DNA of 64,000 bases from the NCBI GenBank assembly GCA_051294375.1, contig CM119263.1, positions 8,746,908 to 8,810,907 on the forward strand, in the 5' to 3' direction. The position numbers were made by a program, and so were the translations under genes. Numbering within the stretch: position 1 is the stretch's first letter; the number at the start of each line of letters is the position of its first letter. Shown here one piece after another: positions 11,285-21,746 of the stretch. A model generated the notes under the pieces. It made no database searches. It was not told where the DNA came from and saw only the letters and a list, made by a program, of their open reading frames with translations. Origin of the DNA: Paraspadella gotoi. Lineage: Eukaryota > Chaetognatha.

Positions 11285-11485
11285 CAGAATCGTCTTCCCC
11301 GGGGGCAGTGCTAGGGGCGGCCCCGCGGGGTGGCTCCGTGAGGCGGCCCCGAGGAGCAGGAAAAACCTTACCGCCTGGGGGCGGCCCCCTGTAGCCTTTT
11401 TTTTGGGCCCCAAGGGGCCACTACAGGGGGATTCTCCCAGGGGTTAGAAAAACCTTTCCCCTTGGGGCGACCCCCAGGGGGATGA
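11285..11485 (+). repeat. GC-rich hairpin-forming block with an internal 89-bp duplication
   Basis: Two related units begin near 11355 and 11444 (AGGAAAAACCTTACCGC and TTAGAAAAACCTTTCCCC, each followed by GGGGGCGGCCCCC-like inverted repeats). Local base composition is unlike the flanks. No coding frame is convincing. It lies in the intron upstream of the CUB2 middle exon and could be a small mobile-element remnant. Confidence 0.5.
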
Positions 11486-11499
11486 ACGGCTGGAACCCT

Positions 11500-11585
11500 G
11501 GAACGGCTCTCTCTCCCTCCTATCTCTCTCTCCCTCTCCTCTCTCTCTCTCTTTCCCTCTCTCTCTCTTTCTCTCTCTTTTCTTT
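11500..11585 (+). repeat. Degenerate CT-rich microsatellite
   Basis: CT/TCC-rich tract with CCT and TTT interruptions. No coding character. Confidence 0.85.
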
Positions 11586-11689
11586 TTTCATCTTTCATTA
11601 AAAAAGAAATATAAAAATAAAAATAATATTTTTTACTTCAATTAATCAATCGATGAACCAATAGCTGCACAAATACCAACTTGCATAAT

Positions 11690-11790
11690 TTGGTCAACTT
11701 GCATAATTTAGTCAAATGACATAATTTGGTAAACTAACATAATTTGGTCAACTTTTATAATTTGGTCAACTTTCATAATTTGGTAAACTT
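11690..11790 (+). repeat. Short tandem unit ACATAATTTGGTCA
   Basis: About six degenerate copies of a 15-18-bp unit (CATAATTTGGTCAACTT and variants) between 11690 and 11790, within the CUB receptor intron. Confidence 0.75.
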
Positions 11791-12551
11791 TCATAACATG
11801 ACGTATCTCTGATATCTCGACGTAGTCACAAGTCAGTCTGTTGTCAGTAAATATCGTACACTGTTAGTATTTAAAGAAGATTCATGTTGTTTTTCTCACA
11901 TTGTTAGGATCGAGGCTCAGTTTGAGCCAGAGGGCGTGTTGTCGGCGAAATCAAAACAGAGTCACGCTTTCAAAAAGAATTGAATTAAGGTTCATGAATT
12001 TCTGTTCTCGGAATAAAGCGTCTATTCGCGAAAAACACAAACAAACAGGATCGCTTAAACTGGGAATATTTAAAATAAAAGAAGAGATTATGGTTAAAAA
12101 AAGAGAGAATCAAAAGGAAATTCCAGTTGAGGATTTTTCATTATCTCGATGTTCTTTTCTTTTTTTTCGATCGTCGAGATAAAGTTGTTTCTGGCGTCGG
12201 AATTGAATTCGTTGGAAAGAGAAAAATTTAAAAATTAAAAAAAAAAGTTTAAAGACGACAAAGAAATGAAAAGACAAGAATGGCGGGCAAAGGAAAAGAC
12301 AAATAATAGCAAATGGAGCAAATAGACTTAGATCCATAGTACTCAGTTGTAAGTAAGAAAAACGAAATAAAAAGTAACAGAAAGACAAAAAAAGTAGCCT
12401 AACACATTTACCTATAAGGGTAAGAAAAAAAGTCAATGTAATGAAAAAAAGAAAAAAACGTAACAAAATGGGGCGTAGAGAAAAAAAAAAAAAACAGAAA
12501 AAGAAAAAGACGAAAAGCAAAAAGCAAAAAAAGTGCATCACCGTCGCTCAC

Positions 12552-12628
12552 CTGCGTTCGTCGTCGTCGTCGTCGTCGTCGTCTACGTCGCCGTTGCTAT
12601 TTTTGGCTAACCTCCCGATTGCCTCAGG
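12552..12628 (-). CDS. Candidate acidic cassette exon
   Basis: Flanked by an acceptor (GGGGCCACAG) and a strong donor (CGCAG/GTGAGC). In phase 0 it reads EAIGRLAKNSNGDV, then seven Asp and ER. It sits in the CUB2 intron between 15074 and 11182, but its length (77 nt) does not fit the phase 2 to phase 2 join there. It is therefore either an exon with a missing base, part of another transcript, or chance. Confidence 0.27.
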
Positions 12629-12769
12629 CTGTGGCCCCTTTTTTTTTTAAAAAAAAAAAGGAAAATAAAACAAAAATAAAAAGCGAAAATCATCGACGTC
12701 ATTGTCATTGTCATTTATAGTATGAAGTTAATTTTGGTCGTTTACGTATTTACATTGACGTCGTTAAAG

Positions 12770-12779
12770 NNNNNNNNNN
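12770..12779. other. Assembly gap (10 N)
   Basis: Ten N inside a region of interrupted GTC/GAC repeats. Confidence 0.99.
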
Positions 12780-12985
12780 TCGTTGAAGACGTCGATTTCA
12801 TCGTCACCATCCTCGTCATCATGGTCGTCGTCTCTCTTTTTTCAAACCGGAGGACCTCGGTAATAATGTTAATCTTCGTCCTTGTCATTGTCGTTAACGT
12901 CGTCGGTATCGTCGTCATCTTCGATGTCGTCGTCGTCGGCGTCGTCGTTGGCGAAAGTTTATGGTGCATCGTAAAGGAGGAAAAT
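12780..12985 (+). repeat. Imperfect (GTC)n tract
   Basis: Interrupted GTC/GTT units. The minus strand can be read as ANDDADDDDIEDDDDTDD ending in a stop, which is protein-like, but a stop lies just upstream and no acceptor was found. I therefore list it as a repeat and not as an exon. Confidence 0.5.
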
Positions 12986-13476
12986 GAGGACATTAAGTGA
13001 ACCTTTTATCGACAACTTCATCTTTTGACGAGGAGTCTTCGTCTCTCGTCACGACGCGCTTCCTTCTTTTTTTTTCCCCCCACTTCACCCTCGACCCGGG
13101 TTTCCCGACTCACCCACTGCGGAAGACGAACCACGTTTTAATTATTCCTTACCTTTTCTTTTGAGACAAGTTTAAGGACGTTCTGTGAGACAGCGCTAAT
13201 TAAAAGGGGGTAAAGTTTTGTCTTCTCACTCGCCAACTTTTAAGATATACATATTCTAATTGTGTCTCAATTCGTTACAACCAACGCGAGTTCAATTTTA
13301 GTTTAATTTTAAAACGCTCGCCCGTTGATATCGTTTTCAATTTATCACCTCCTTTCTTTGCTAACGATTAATAAATAACACATTAACTGGTAATTCCTTT
13401 TCCTCTTCAGTCCTCATTCTTCTCCACTTAACTCCATCGCTCGGCCGAGGTGCCTCGTCGCCTTCCGACCCGAACC

Positions 13477-13926
13477 TCACTCGAAATCGTCTTCTCCGAC
13501 TTCCAACTCATATCTTTCCAATGGATCCATTTCATCCCGAGTTTCTCCAAACGTTTTTCGCTTGATATTTGGGCCAAGCTGTTGGGAACTTTTGTTTATC
13601 ATCGTCGTCGCTTCAGTCGTTTTCGTCGTCGTCCTCGTCGTCTTCTTCATTGTCGTTTTTTTTTTGTCGTCTTCTGACTGGGCGTTGTCGTCGTCATCGT
13701 TGTCTTCTTCATTGTCGTTTCTTGGTCGTCTTCTGGCTGGGTCGTTGTCGTCGTCATCGTCGTCGCTTCCATCGTCCTTGTTTCCGTTGTCCGTCTTTTT
13801 CTTCGTCTTCATTTTCGTCGTCGTTTTCATCTTCATCATCCCGTTTTCTCCAGATGTTCCCATCGACTCGAGTTCGGTCGTCTGATCTCTCACCCACATT
13901 TCTCGCGTCCATCTGCGCAATTCCAT
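13477..13926 (-). CDS. Possible acidic low-complexity exon
   Basis: One minus-strand frame stays open for 150 codons with mixed GAC/GAT/AAC use (NGNKDDGSDDDDDDNDPA; EDNDDDDNAQSEDD) and ends in a less repetitive stretch (RKTFGETRDEMDPLERYELE) before TGA. A second frame over part of the span is also protein-like. An internal 60-bp duplication makes long open frames likely by chance. Strand and frame are favoured but not proven. Confidence 0.27.
   Translation of the reverse strand: MELRRWTREMWVRDQTTELESMGTSGENGMMKMKTTTKMKTKKKTDNGNKDDGSDDDDDDNDPARRRPRNDNEEDNDDDDNAQSEDDKKKTTMKKTTRTTTKTTEATTMINKSSQQLGPNIKRKTFGETRDEMDPLERYELEVGEDDFE
13641..13762 (+). repeat. About 60-bp tandem duplication
   Basis: The block TCTTCTTCATTGTCG through GTCTTCTG to GTTGTCGTCGTCATCG occurs at 13641 and again at 13703. 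The copies differ mainly by a T-run length. Confidence 0.75.
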
Positions 13927-14160
13927 AGCGACAGTTCCCGCTCTTCGTCCCTTCCTCCCTCCCTCCCCGTCCGGCCTCTGCCCACTGATCCCACCTCTGA
14001 GTAATCATTCCATCTTGACAAATGACCCGTGGAAGAATTTATTTACCATCTAATGACCCGAAAATGACCCGAGGATGACCCGGGGTCGGTCCATCCCAAC
14101 TCGTTTTATTTAATCAACTCATCGTCATCGAGAATTATCGCTATCTCGCCATAAAGCTGG

Positions 14161-14186
14161 GCCTCTCTCTCTCTCTCTCTCTCTTC

Positions 14187-14264
<78 letters not shown>

Positions 14265-14272
14265 CTCTGATC
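14161..14272 (+). repeat. (CT)n microsatellite
   Basis: About 110 bp of CT units with a few CC interruptions. Confidence 0.97.
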
Positions 14273-14759
14273 TATCTCTCCCTCTTCGATCAACAACGGG
14301 AAACAAAACATTAGGGACGCATCAAACATCAAACATCAAATCTCCTATAAGAAATAATAACAACAGATGTAAACAATAAGAAATGACAACGACGAGGCTA
14401 ACGACGATGACAGAAAAGGACCCCATTTCGCTAAATGAAAGTAGGGATGTCATGAATGACGAGAACAAAAAGAATGACAGGAAAGAATGAATTATGACAA
14501 GACCGACAAAATGACTAAAGGTTAATAGCAGAAAAATTTAAAACTGTAAACTGATGGCCAAGTTGCGGACGGCCTCGCAACGACAACAGCGACGACGACA
14601 AAGACGACGACGACAACGACTTTTCCCATCGAAGAATCAATTTCGCCCCCGAAGTTTCTCGTCTCATCCACGTCACAACACTGAGTTCTGCTTTTCCTCC
14701 ACCTAAAACATTACGTCAGTTTTATGAGCTCTTTATTGTCAACGTTATCATCGTCTGTA

Positions 14760-14945
14760 TATATCTTTATCATTCCGATGTATATATATTCATCATCGTT
14801 TGTATCATTATTGTCACCAAAATAATCGTCATCATGACGATGATGATTACGAAGATCAACAATATCATCATGATCAGGATCATGATCATGATGATGATGA
14901 TGATCATGATGATGATCATGATCATGATCCTGTTCATCGTCATCG
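14760..14945 (+). repeat. (ATC/GAT)n mixed tract
   Basis: Interleaved ATC, ATG and GATC units with many self-complementary TCATGATCATGA blocks, able to fold back. Hydrophobic Ile/Met frames here are a product of the repeat. Confidence 0.85.
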
Positions 14946-15073
14946 TTATTTCCACCTATTATATTTTCTCATCACCATCATTTACGACGACAACAACAAC
15001 ACAATGTAACAACAGCAGATGCAGCAGCAGGAACGCTCCCTCTGCTCCGCTCGTCCGTGCTTCCCCTACTCAC

Positions 15074-15242
15074 GAGCTCATCCCTTCGACGTCGAAGTAA
15101 GTAAAGGTGAGTTTGAGCCGCTGCCACTTGGAGCCGAAAAAGAAATAATCGCAAAACGTGTTCCTCGGGTAGAAGCCTGGAAAGTTGGGGCTGGCGATGC
15201 TACCGTTGATGGAGACGCTGCTGTTGAAGTAGAAGGCACAGT
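15074..15242 (-). CDS. CUB2 N-terminal exon, intact
   Basis: Clean acceptor (TTAACCCCATCAG at 15243) and donor (CTC/GTGAGT at 15073), length 169 nt, phase 1 in and phase 2 out, no frame break. It reads DCAFYFNSSVSINGS, IASPNFPGFYPRNTFCDYFF, WQRLKLTFTYFDVEG. This is a textbook CUB start: Cys, then Gly-x-Ile-x-Ser-Pro-Asn-x-Pro, Tyr-Pro, Cys, a Leu-Thr-Phe strand, then Phe-Asp. The phase joins exactly to the exon at 11182. It is the best-supported exon of the receptor. Confidence 0.8.
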
Positions 15243-15559
15243 CTGATGGGGTTAAAGTTGGGATGGAGGGGAGGATCGGAGCCGGGTCGGGATAGAGTAT
15301 GAAGGGGAGGGGCGGTGTCGGGAAGGGGTGGGGACGATAACCGCATTAGTGAAAAGTGGGTGACGTGCTCGGATATCGGGTGGGTAATTTAGGCTGAGCG
15401 AAAGGAAAGACTTTTCTAATGTTGTGATCGAAATGTTTCGAAGTTGGTTCGAGGCGAAGCAAAGTTATTCTTCTTTTTGTGTGTAGTGACGAAAAAAAAG
15501 AAGAAAGAATTAAAAAAAAAAGTTGGATGAAACTAAATGTTTTTTTTTCTCTGGAATTA

Positions 15560-15700
15560 ATTCTACTCAGGCGAAGGAAGAGGGGAGGAAAGGAATGAGG
15601 AGGAGGGGAAGTGGAGGAAGAGGGGAGGAAGGGAATGAGGAGGAGTGGAGGAAGAGGGGAGGAAGGGAATGAGGAGGAGGGGGAGGTGGAGGAAGAGAGG
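15560..15700 (+). repeat. GGA-rich degenerate minisatellite
   Basis: Purine tract with repeated GAGGAAGGGAATGAGGAGGAG blocks (about three copies between 15590 and 15690). Opposite-strand Ser/Pro frames are composition artefacts. Confidence 0.75.
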
Positions 15701-15829
15701 ATCCGGAGAAGGATAACGACGACGAGAAAGAGGAAGAGACAAACCGAAGAGAAAAAAGAGAAAAAGAAATTTGAAGCGGAAAAAAAAAGAGAAAGTAAAC
15801 AAGAACCTCTGAGTTGAATGTGTTTCACT

Positions 15830-16410
15830 CTAGTGACTTTCTAATACGTCTATAATTTTTCGGGTGATCACAAGGCAGCAAAAGTATGAAATATGTGTAG
15901 TACACATTGTATACACATTTTGTACATTATGCATGATTAACCACTTATCTTCAAATTATTATCTAAAATAACTAAGGATTACACAAAAAAGAGGCATTGA
16001 CTCTTTGTACAAGATCACTTGATTATATAAGTATAAAACCTATGTGCAACAAAAGTGATGCTTTAGTTTTCTTTTCTGGTATTAACTAAAATGACCTATG
16101 AATATGAATTATGAATAATGAAATATGAATATGAATTATCCCACATTGAATTTCTTGTCAGAAGATCATAATTATTAATTGAAATGATGACCTACTAAGC
16201 ATTTAAAATGTTAGTACTGTAGGATGCTCCTAGGAATTATTGACAGTCATATAGACAGACAGACAGGCGGACAGGCTAAAAATTGAGCTAAATTATAGCA
16301 ACTAAAAATAAAGAAATCTACTCAATTCCGGACACAAAAGAAACGAATAACGAATAAAAATCTGTTATTTTGTTTTTTTTTTGTTAAAAAGCGAAAAAAA
16401 AACTATTTAA
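15830..16410. other. AT-rich intron DNA
   Basis: No exon features. Contains a short (CAGA)n tract at 16254-16275 followed by CTAAAAATTGAGC. Confidence 0.5.
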
Positions 16411-16518
16411 GATGAATCACCTGAAATAAGGGGAAGCAGTTAAAGAAGGAAGGAGGAAGGGAGAAAGGGAAGGAAGGAGCGAAAAGAAGAAGATAGAATA
16501 AAAAAGACAAAAGAAGAA

Positions 16519-16950
16519 ATGAAAAGAAAAAAGAGAGGAAGGGTAACGAGAAAAAAAAAAGAAGAAATGAAAAGAAAAAAGACAGGAAGGGTAACGAGAA
16601 AAAAAGAAAAAAGAAATCCAATGAAAGAGAAAAAAAACGTTGAAGGGAAGATTAAGGAGAAAAAGGGGAAAGAAAAAAAGGAAAAAAGATTGAATCGCAG
16701 TATAACTGAATTAATATATTCATACTACTTGGAAATTTTAGAACATAAAACGATATCGCCCGAAGAGAGCCATGAATACGAGACGAAATTTTGGGTTTCC
16801 CCGTATGAACTTTTGAAATATTCAAAAGACCATTACTTTAAGCAGAAATTATTTAGATATAAAACCGAGGCAGGCATAATGGAATATCCATATCGGAGAC
16901 ATAATAACGATCGTAAAGAAAAACACCCATGCATTTTAAATCGAATATAA
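16519..16950 (+). CDS. Unknown opposite-strand ORF inside the receptor intron
   Basis: 143 codons from ATG to TAA. The first third is a Lys/Arg-rich repeat of two near-identical blocks (about 42-45 bp apart). The remainder is not repetitive and protein-like: SITELIYSYYLEILEH, KFWVSPYELLKYSKDHYF, KTEAGIMEYPYRRHNNDRKE. I do not recognise the family. It is intronless over this span, AT-rich, and lies antisense within the intron between 17030 and 15242. It could be a nested gene, a retrocopy or a chance frame. Confidence 0.33.
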   Translation: MKRKKRGRVTRKKKEEMKRKKTGRVTRKKEKRNPMKEKKNVEGKIKEKKGKEKKEKRLNRSITELIYSYYLEILEHKTISPEESHEYETKFWVSPYELLKYSKDHYFKQKLFRYKTEAGIMEYPYRRHNNDRKEKHPCILNRI

Positions 16951-17029
16951 TCCGAGAAAATAAAAGAAGGAATTCATTCTATCCCTCACTCCTCTCACCA
17001 AATAAAAATCACGGGCGGAAGCGACTCAC

Positions 17030-17068
17030 CCTCGTTGGCGTCTTGTCTTCCGGTTCTGACGCCAAAAT
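17030..17068 (-). CDS. 39-nt linker exon between CUB1 and CUB2
   Basis: Strong acceptor (TTGACTTTTGCAG at 17069) and strong donor (GAGG/GTGAGT at 17029). Entering in phase 1 it reads FGVRTGRQDANE and leaves in phase 1, giving Asp before the first Cys of CUB2, which fits the next exon. In phase 0 it would read ILASEPEDKTPTR. The CUB1 end exon appears to leave in phase 0, so one base is inconsistent in this stretch. Confidence 0.5.
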
Positions 17069-17219
17069 CTGCAAAAGTCAAGGATAAAACTTTGGAAATA
17101 GAATTCAAAATATTCATCCTTTTCCTCCTCCTCTTCCTCCTCCTCCTCTTTCTCGTCAGACGAGGATTACTTCCTTCTCCACCCACGCACTTTTCCCCCC
17201 ATCTTCCATTTTCGACAAA

Positions 17220-18180
17220 CTGACGCTTTTCTTTTTAGTTTTATTCACTTTTCTTTACTTTTCTTTTGGTTTAAAAAGAAAAATCTTTTTGTTAGTTTTC
17301 TTTTCTTTTTAGCGGTCTAAACAACAACAACAACAACAACTTTACATCTCATCAAGTAAAGTCTCCACATCTTTTCTTTTGATTCATAAAAAACTCTTTT
17401 TTTTTTAGTTTTCTTTACTTTTCTTTTTGTTAAAAAAAAACTATTTTCTTTTAATTCTTTAAAAGTCATCACATGCACTGTGAGTAGTTTTTTTTTTGTA
17501 CTTGCCCTGCCTCTCCTTAGCGAAATACAATCATTACTTATTTTCTTTCAGTTTTCTTTTGATTTAGAAAAAAAAACTTTTTTCTTTTAGTTTTATTCAC
17601 TTTTCTTTACTTTTCTTTTCTTTTCTTCTCTTTTCTTTTGATTTCAGTTTTCTTTACTTTTCATTTTGGTGAGAAAAAAAATCTATTTTTATATTTTTTT
17701 ACTCTTGCTTCTTTTCAACGCTTCTACGTGTACACATCTAATTTATTTCCTGGCTTTTATGTGATTGTCTCTCGGCAGATCCTGTTTTTCCTTTCTCGTA
17801 TTTCTCAATATTGGGTTTTGCTTTATTTTCTTTATCTTTTCGCCCAAGGTAATATACTATAGTTTAATCCTATCTTTAAACATACTATTCTTAATAGGTA
17901 CTCTAATAAACTACCTTAATTTTTTTCTCTTTCTCAGTTTCACAAATTTCTCTTCCCCCTTATCCCTACTATGAGATATTTAAAAATTTAAAAGAAGAGG
18001 AAAGACATCATCATTGGTATTTTTTTCTTTTTCTGTCTTTTTTTCTGTCTCCGTAAATAAAATTAAAACTTTGAATATTATGTCTCATCTGATTTTTCGC
18101 TTCGACGAACAAATAATTTAATTTATTGCTCATCGTTCCATCTTTTTCTTATTTTACTCTTATAGTTTATTTTTTACGGG
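17220..18180. other. T-rich intron DNA
   Basis: Repeated CTTTTCTTTT-type tracts and an (AAC)5 run at about 17322-17339. No exon features on either strand. Confidence 0.5.
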
Positions 18181-18285
18181 TAATTCATTTTCTTTCTCTC
18201 TCCTTTTCTCTTTCTTCTTCTTTCTTCTTTTCTATTTTCTTTCCTTCTCTTTCCTTCTTTCTTATCTTCCTCTCCCCTCCTTGAC

Positions 18286-18405
18286 GAATCTCCAAGCAAT
18301 CTCGAACCAGGCGCGCGCTCTTCCGCCCTCGCGTTGGATCGAGCTGAAAACGACGTCGAGAGCTCGTTGCCCGCACGAATGAAGAAGTAGGGCACGCCGT
18401 TGTTT
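18286..18405 (-). CDS. CUB1 C-terminal exon, frame broken at a CT repeat
   Basis: Acceptor TTTATTTATTCAG at 18406, entering with one base (Arg). The first half reads NNGVPYFFIRAGNEL, the second half, two bases shifted, reads DVVFSSIQREGGRARAWF, then EIAWRF. Together these are the last strands of a CUB domain (Gly-Asn-x-Leu, Val-x-Phe-x-Ser, then aromatic strand). The shift lies at GAGCTCTCGAC (about 18353-18357), where one CT unit too many explains it. A weak donor GTCAAG ends the exon at 18286. Confidence 0.58.
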
Positions 18406-18704
18406 CTGAATAAATAAAATAAAGTAAATAAATAAATAAATGCAATAATCTATAAATTATAAATCAATAAATCAATAAATCAATCAGACAATTACTAACT
18501 AATTATAACATCAATCATTAACTCAATCTAATTTATCATTCAAATGATTAAAAACCGATCGGGTCAATCAATGAATTCAAAGAGAAATAATTTTTTAAAA
18601 AAATTGTCAATCATCAATCAATCAATCAATAAAATCAATAAATAATTAATAGATAAAATAAAATGAAATAATCATCAATCAATCAAATATCATCTCTAAC
18701 TTAC

Positions 18705-18805
18705 CTCGGGATCATCCGATTCTTGCCGCCGCAGATTTTTCGCAGTTGAGCTTCTTTCCCTTGATGATGTCGAGAATTCCAGGTTGTCGATGCCATCGCA
18801 ATCTC
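18705..18805 (-). CDS. CUB1 third exon, frame broken at A runs
   Basis: Strong acceptor (TTCTTCCTTGGCAG at 18806) and strong donor (GAG/GTAAGT at 18704). One frame reads DCDGIDNLE, the next ILDIIKGKKLNCEK, the third CGGKNRMIPR. These join as Cys, acidic strand and Cys-Gly, the order of a CUB domain. Each switch sits at an A run (GGAATTC near 18778, GAAAAATC near 18744) and needs one extra A. With that, the exon leaves in phase 2 and meets the phase expected by 18405. Confidence 0.58.
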
Positions 18806-19489
18806 CTGCCAAGGAAGAAGGAATAGGTTAACATTTGAATTACTGTTAGTCATGATACAAGAATTTCACTGACGGAAGAATATTATTTGTATATTTGTAT
18901 AGAGTTGATCACGAAGACTTTAGAATGATTAATTGAATTCAAAAATTTAAAGAGCAAATCGCAGCTGCCTGCATCTGCGCATCTTAAATGTAGTAAATGA
19001 ATAATGAGTTTAAAATGTAGTATTTGGTCAAAAATATTACATAAATACTATTGTGATATTTTCCTTTCGTTTCGTTGAGTTTTATAATTAGAAAGAAGTT
19101 TTACAATTGTAATTTCTAAAATCGATTTTTATTTCGAAAAATCGTTTGTAGAGAAATTTCAATTTCAAGCTTCTTCTAATTGTAACATAAAACTATAAAT
19201 AGAAAGGCAAAACGAGAAATAAAACATTTTGAGGGATCTACTATGTAAGTCGGTAAATTAAAGGAAAAAATAAAATGTCTCGTGAAAAAAGTACATATAA
19301 ACGTTGCAAAAGTAATGAAGGCTAATGGAAAAACGTAATGGAATGGCAACGATTAAAGCGCGCAATAAAGTTCGCACTCACGCGTCTGGAAAAAAGAGGA
19401 ACCATCTTCCACGCCTATCCACGAAATTGAATCAAGCCGTCCCCATCTAAATGAATTGAGTGGTTGCAAGAAAGTAAGAGAGTGAGGAG

Positions 19490-19490
19490 C

Positions 19491-19521
<31 letters not shown>

Positions 19522-19530
19522 AGAGATGAG

Positions 19531-19592
<62 letters not shown>
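19490..19592 (+). repeat. (GA)n microsatellite
   Basis: Interrupted GA tract of about 100 bp, directly beside the CUB1 second exon. Confidence 0.97.
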
Positions 19593-19635
19593 TGATAAAA
19601 AATCCCAGATCGGTCTGTGCCCCTCGCGGACTCAC

Positions 19636-19741
19636 AGTTCCTCGGCCTGCATCCCGAAGCGGCCCTCCACTTCTTCTCCCGGGGAACGTAATTCCAAACA
19701 TTCAGAGTCAATTTGACTCGCTCCTTCTCCCGGCGATGAAT
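19636..19741 (-). CDS. CUB1 second exon, frame broken at G and C runs
   Basis: Acceptor CCACTTCCTAG at 19742 and donor ACT/GTGAGT at 19635. Pieces read RFIAG, then KERVKLTLNVWNYVP, then GEEVEGRFGMQAEEL. The middle piece is the Leu-Thr-Leu strand of a CUB domain. The frame changes at GGGAG (about 19731) and at CCCCGGG (about 19690), each mended by one more base in the run. It enters with one base after the phase-2 donor of the exon at 20326. Confidence 0.52.
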
Positions 19742-20325
19742 CTAGGAAGTGGGGAGGGGGTTAGAGAGTTGGGGGGAGAGAGACCGGGTTGGGGGGGTGA
19801 AGAAAATTATGAAAAGAAATATGGAGATGAAAATGAACTGCGGAGAGAGAAAAAAATGTGAAAGGGCGGGAAGAGTCCGAGGGAAAGCGATGCTAAAAAG
19901 GAGTGAGAATTGAAAGAAAAAAAGAAAGAAAGTAAGAAAGAAAAGAGAAGAAAGAAAGAAAAAAAGAAGTAAGAAGGACCTAGGAAAAAAAGAAATAAAG
20001 AAAGAAAAAAAAATAGATGAACGAGAAGACACAGAAGACAGAAGGGAGAAAAAAAAGAGAGAGAAAGAAAGAATAAAAAGAGAACAAATAAAAAAGAATC
20101 GTGGCGAATTTGTTAAGATATGTTAAGTTTATTGTTAAGAAACTTTTACAAAGAAAAAAAAATAATCCCCAACGTTTTTGTTGCGTGAAAAAACAAAACA
20201 AAAAAAGACAACAACAACTGAGAATCGTGAAATGCAATTAATACGATCGCCCACCCGGCTCGTCCCCTCGCGTTTTGTCATTTCCTTCCGCTACGAAACA
20301 AAGAACTCATCGAGACGAAACTGAC

Positions 20326-20437
20326 CTGTACTTGCAAAAGATGCCAGATTCGTAGGCGTTGGGGTAGTTGGGGCTGAAGGTGGAACCGTTGCGCGGGAGA
20401 TCGGATTGAGAGCGAATCACTCGCGTGCAGAGCGACA
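20326..20437 (-). CDS. CUB1 N-terminal exon
   Basis: Acceptor CTTCTCACACTCGCAG at 20438 and donor TACAG/GTCAGT at 20325. It reads SLCTRVIRSQSDLPRNGST, FSPNYPNAYESGIFCKYR: a first Cys, Asn-Gly-Ser, Ser-Pro-Asn-Tyr-Pro, then Cys-x-Tyr. This is a standard CUB opening. It has no frame break, enters in phase 1 and leaves in phase 2. Confidence 0.72.
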
Positions 20438-20530
20438 CTGCGAGTGTGAGAAGAGACGCGCGAGGGGAAGTGAAAAGTAAATCTTTGACGTTATTATCAT
20501 ACTTATCATTACTATCGTCATAAACATGAT

Positions 20531-20548
20531 TATCATCATCATCATCAT

Positions 20549-20625
<77 letters not shown>
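20531..20625 (+). repeat. (ATC)n microsatellite
   Basis: About 30 ATC/CAT units. The poly-Met and poly-Ile frames over it are artefacts. Confidence 0.97.
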
Positions 20626-21746
20626 ATTATAATAATCGCCTCATCACTGTTTTAATCTATTCATCATCATTATTTTTCTTTTTCAAGTTTTATTGGAAAA
20701 GAGTTAGCGTGATTTTCCAATGCAATAAAATCTCAAAACCATAAACCAAATAAAAAAAAACCAACTTAGATTGAGCGCGAGCGAACGACAGCAAACACAA
20801 GCTTGTCAGCTTTACAGCAATGACAACTTTAGTTAAATACTTAGGAATTAGATTAGAATAAAAAAAAACAATAAAACTGAAAAGTCCTTAACTTTAGAAC
20901 GAAAAAAAAATATGCGAATGGTACATCAAGAACATGTTATTTTATTACTTTATATATAAAAAACAATGAAAACTTGTGAAAATTTAAAAAAAAAGTTGTT
21001 TTCTGCTTCGATCACAAAATCCATTCCTCGCTTCTCATCATTAGAGGAAAAGAAACTCAGAGTTTCTTTCAATTTCTTTTCTCTCTGTTTCAGTCGCACA
21101 AGATTTTCACTCTCACTCTGCTCTTCCTCTGCGTCTCTCTTCTGCTTATATATGGAATCCCTCATTCTTCTTTTTTCTTTCTTTTATTTCTCCTCTCCTT
21201 CCTCTCCTCTGCTTCTCCATGATATGATCCCCCTCATTCTCTTTTTTTCCCTCATTGTCTTTGATTTTCTCTCTCTCATCCTCCTTTCTCTTCCTCTCGG
21301 TCTCTCCTCTCTCGTCTATCCTTCTCTCTCCGTCTCTCGTCTCTGCTCCTGCCACTTTCCTTTCTTACTTTTTAGGCTTAGTCGTGCGGTTGGGAGTTTC
21401 CCTTGTTTCCGCTTCCTCTGCAATTATTGACTCCTAATTACTATTAAATGGTTTTAGCAATGAGTTATATTTTTTTCTAATATTTTATAACTTTTTTTTT
21501 CTTCAGTTAATTCAATTTGTTTTTCCCCATTTTATCTTCACTGTTTTCTCCCTTTTGTCGTTGGAATTTTCCTGTTTTGTTTACGTTTGTTTTGTCTCGA
21601 AAACAAAAAAAACCTTTTATGATATAAATTTCCTGATTTCGACGTCACGACTGCATCACTCTACTTTCGTCTCGCGAGCAGAAAATCAATGTCGAGATGA
21701 CAACAGAAAAAAACAAAATTCTAGGACCAGAATAGAAAGTCAAGAA

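Noticed and set aside
12722-13000. Hydrophobic Val/Ile-rich plus-strand frames over GTC tracts (also 13562, 22973, 37788, 38597)
   Set aside because: They are the mirror of GAC/GAT repeats. True transmembrane helices would vary more and have splice context.
20961-21437. Plus-strand 154-codon Ser/Leu/Phe-rich frame
   Set aside because: It lies in a pyrimidine-rich tract without splice sites or recognisable motifs.
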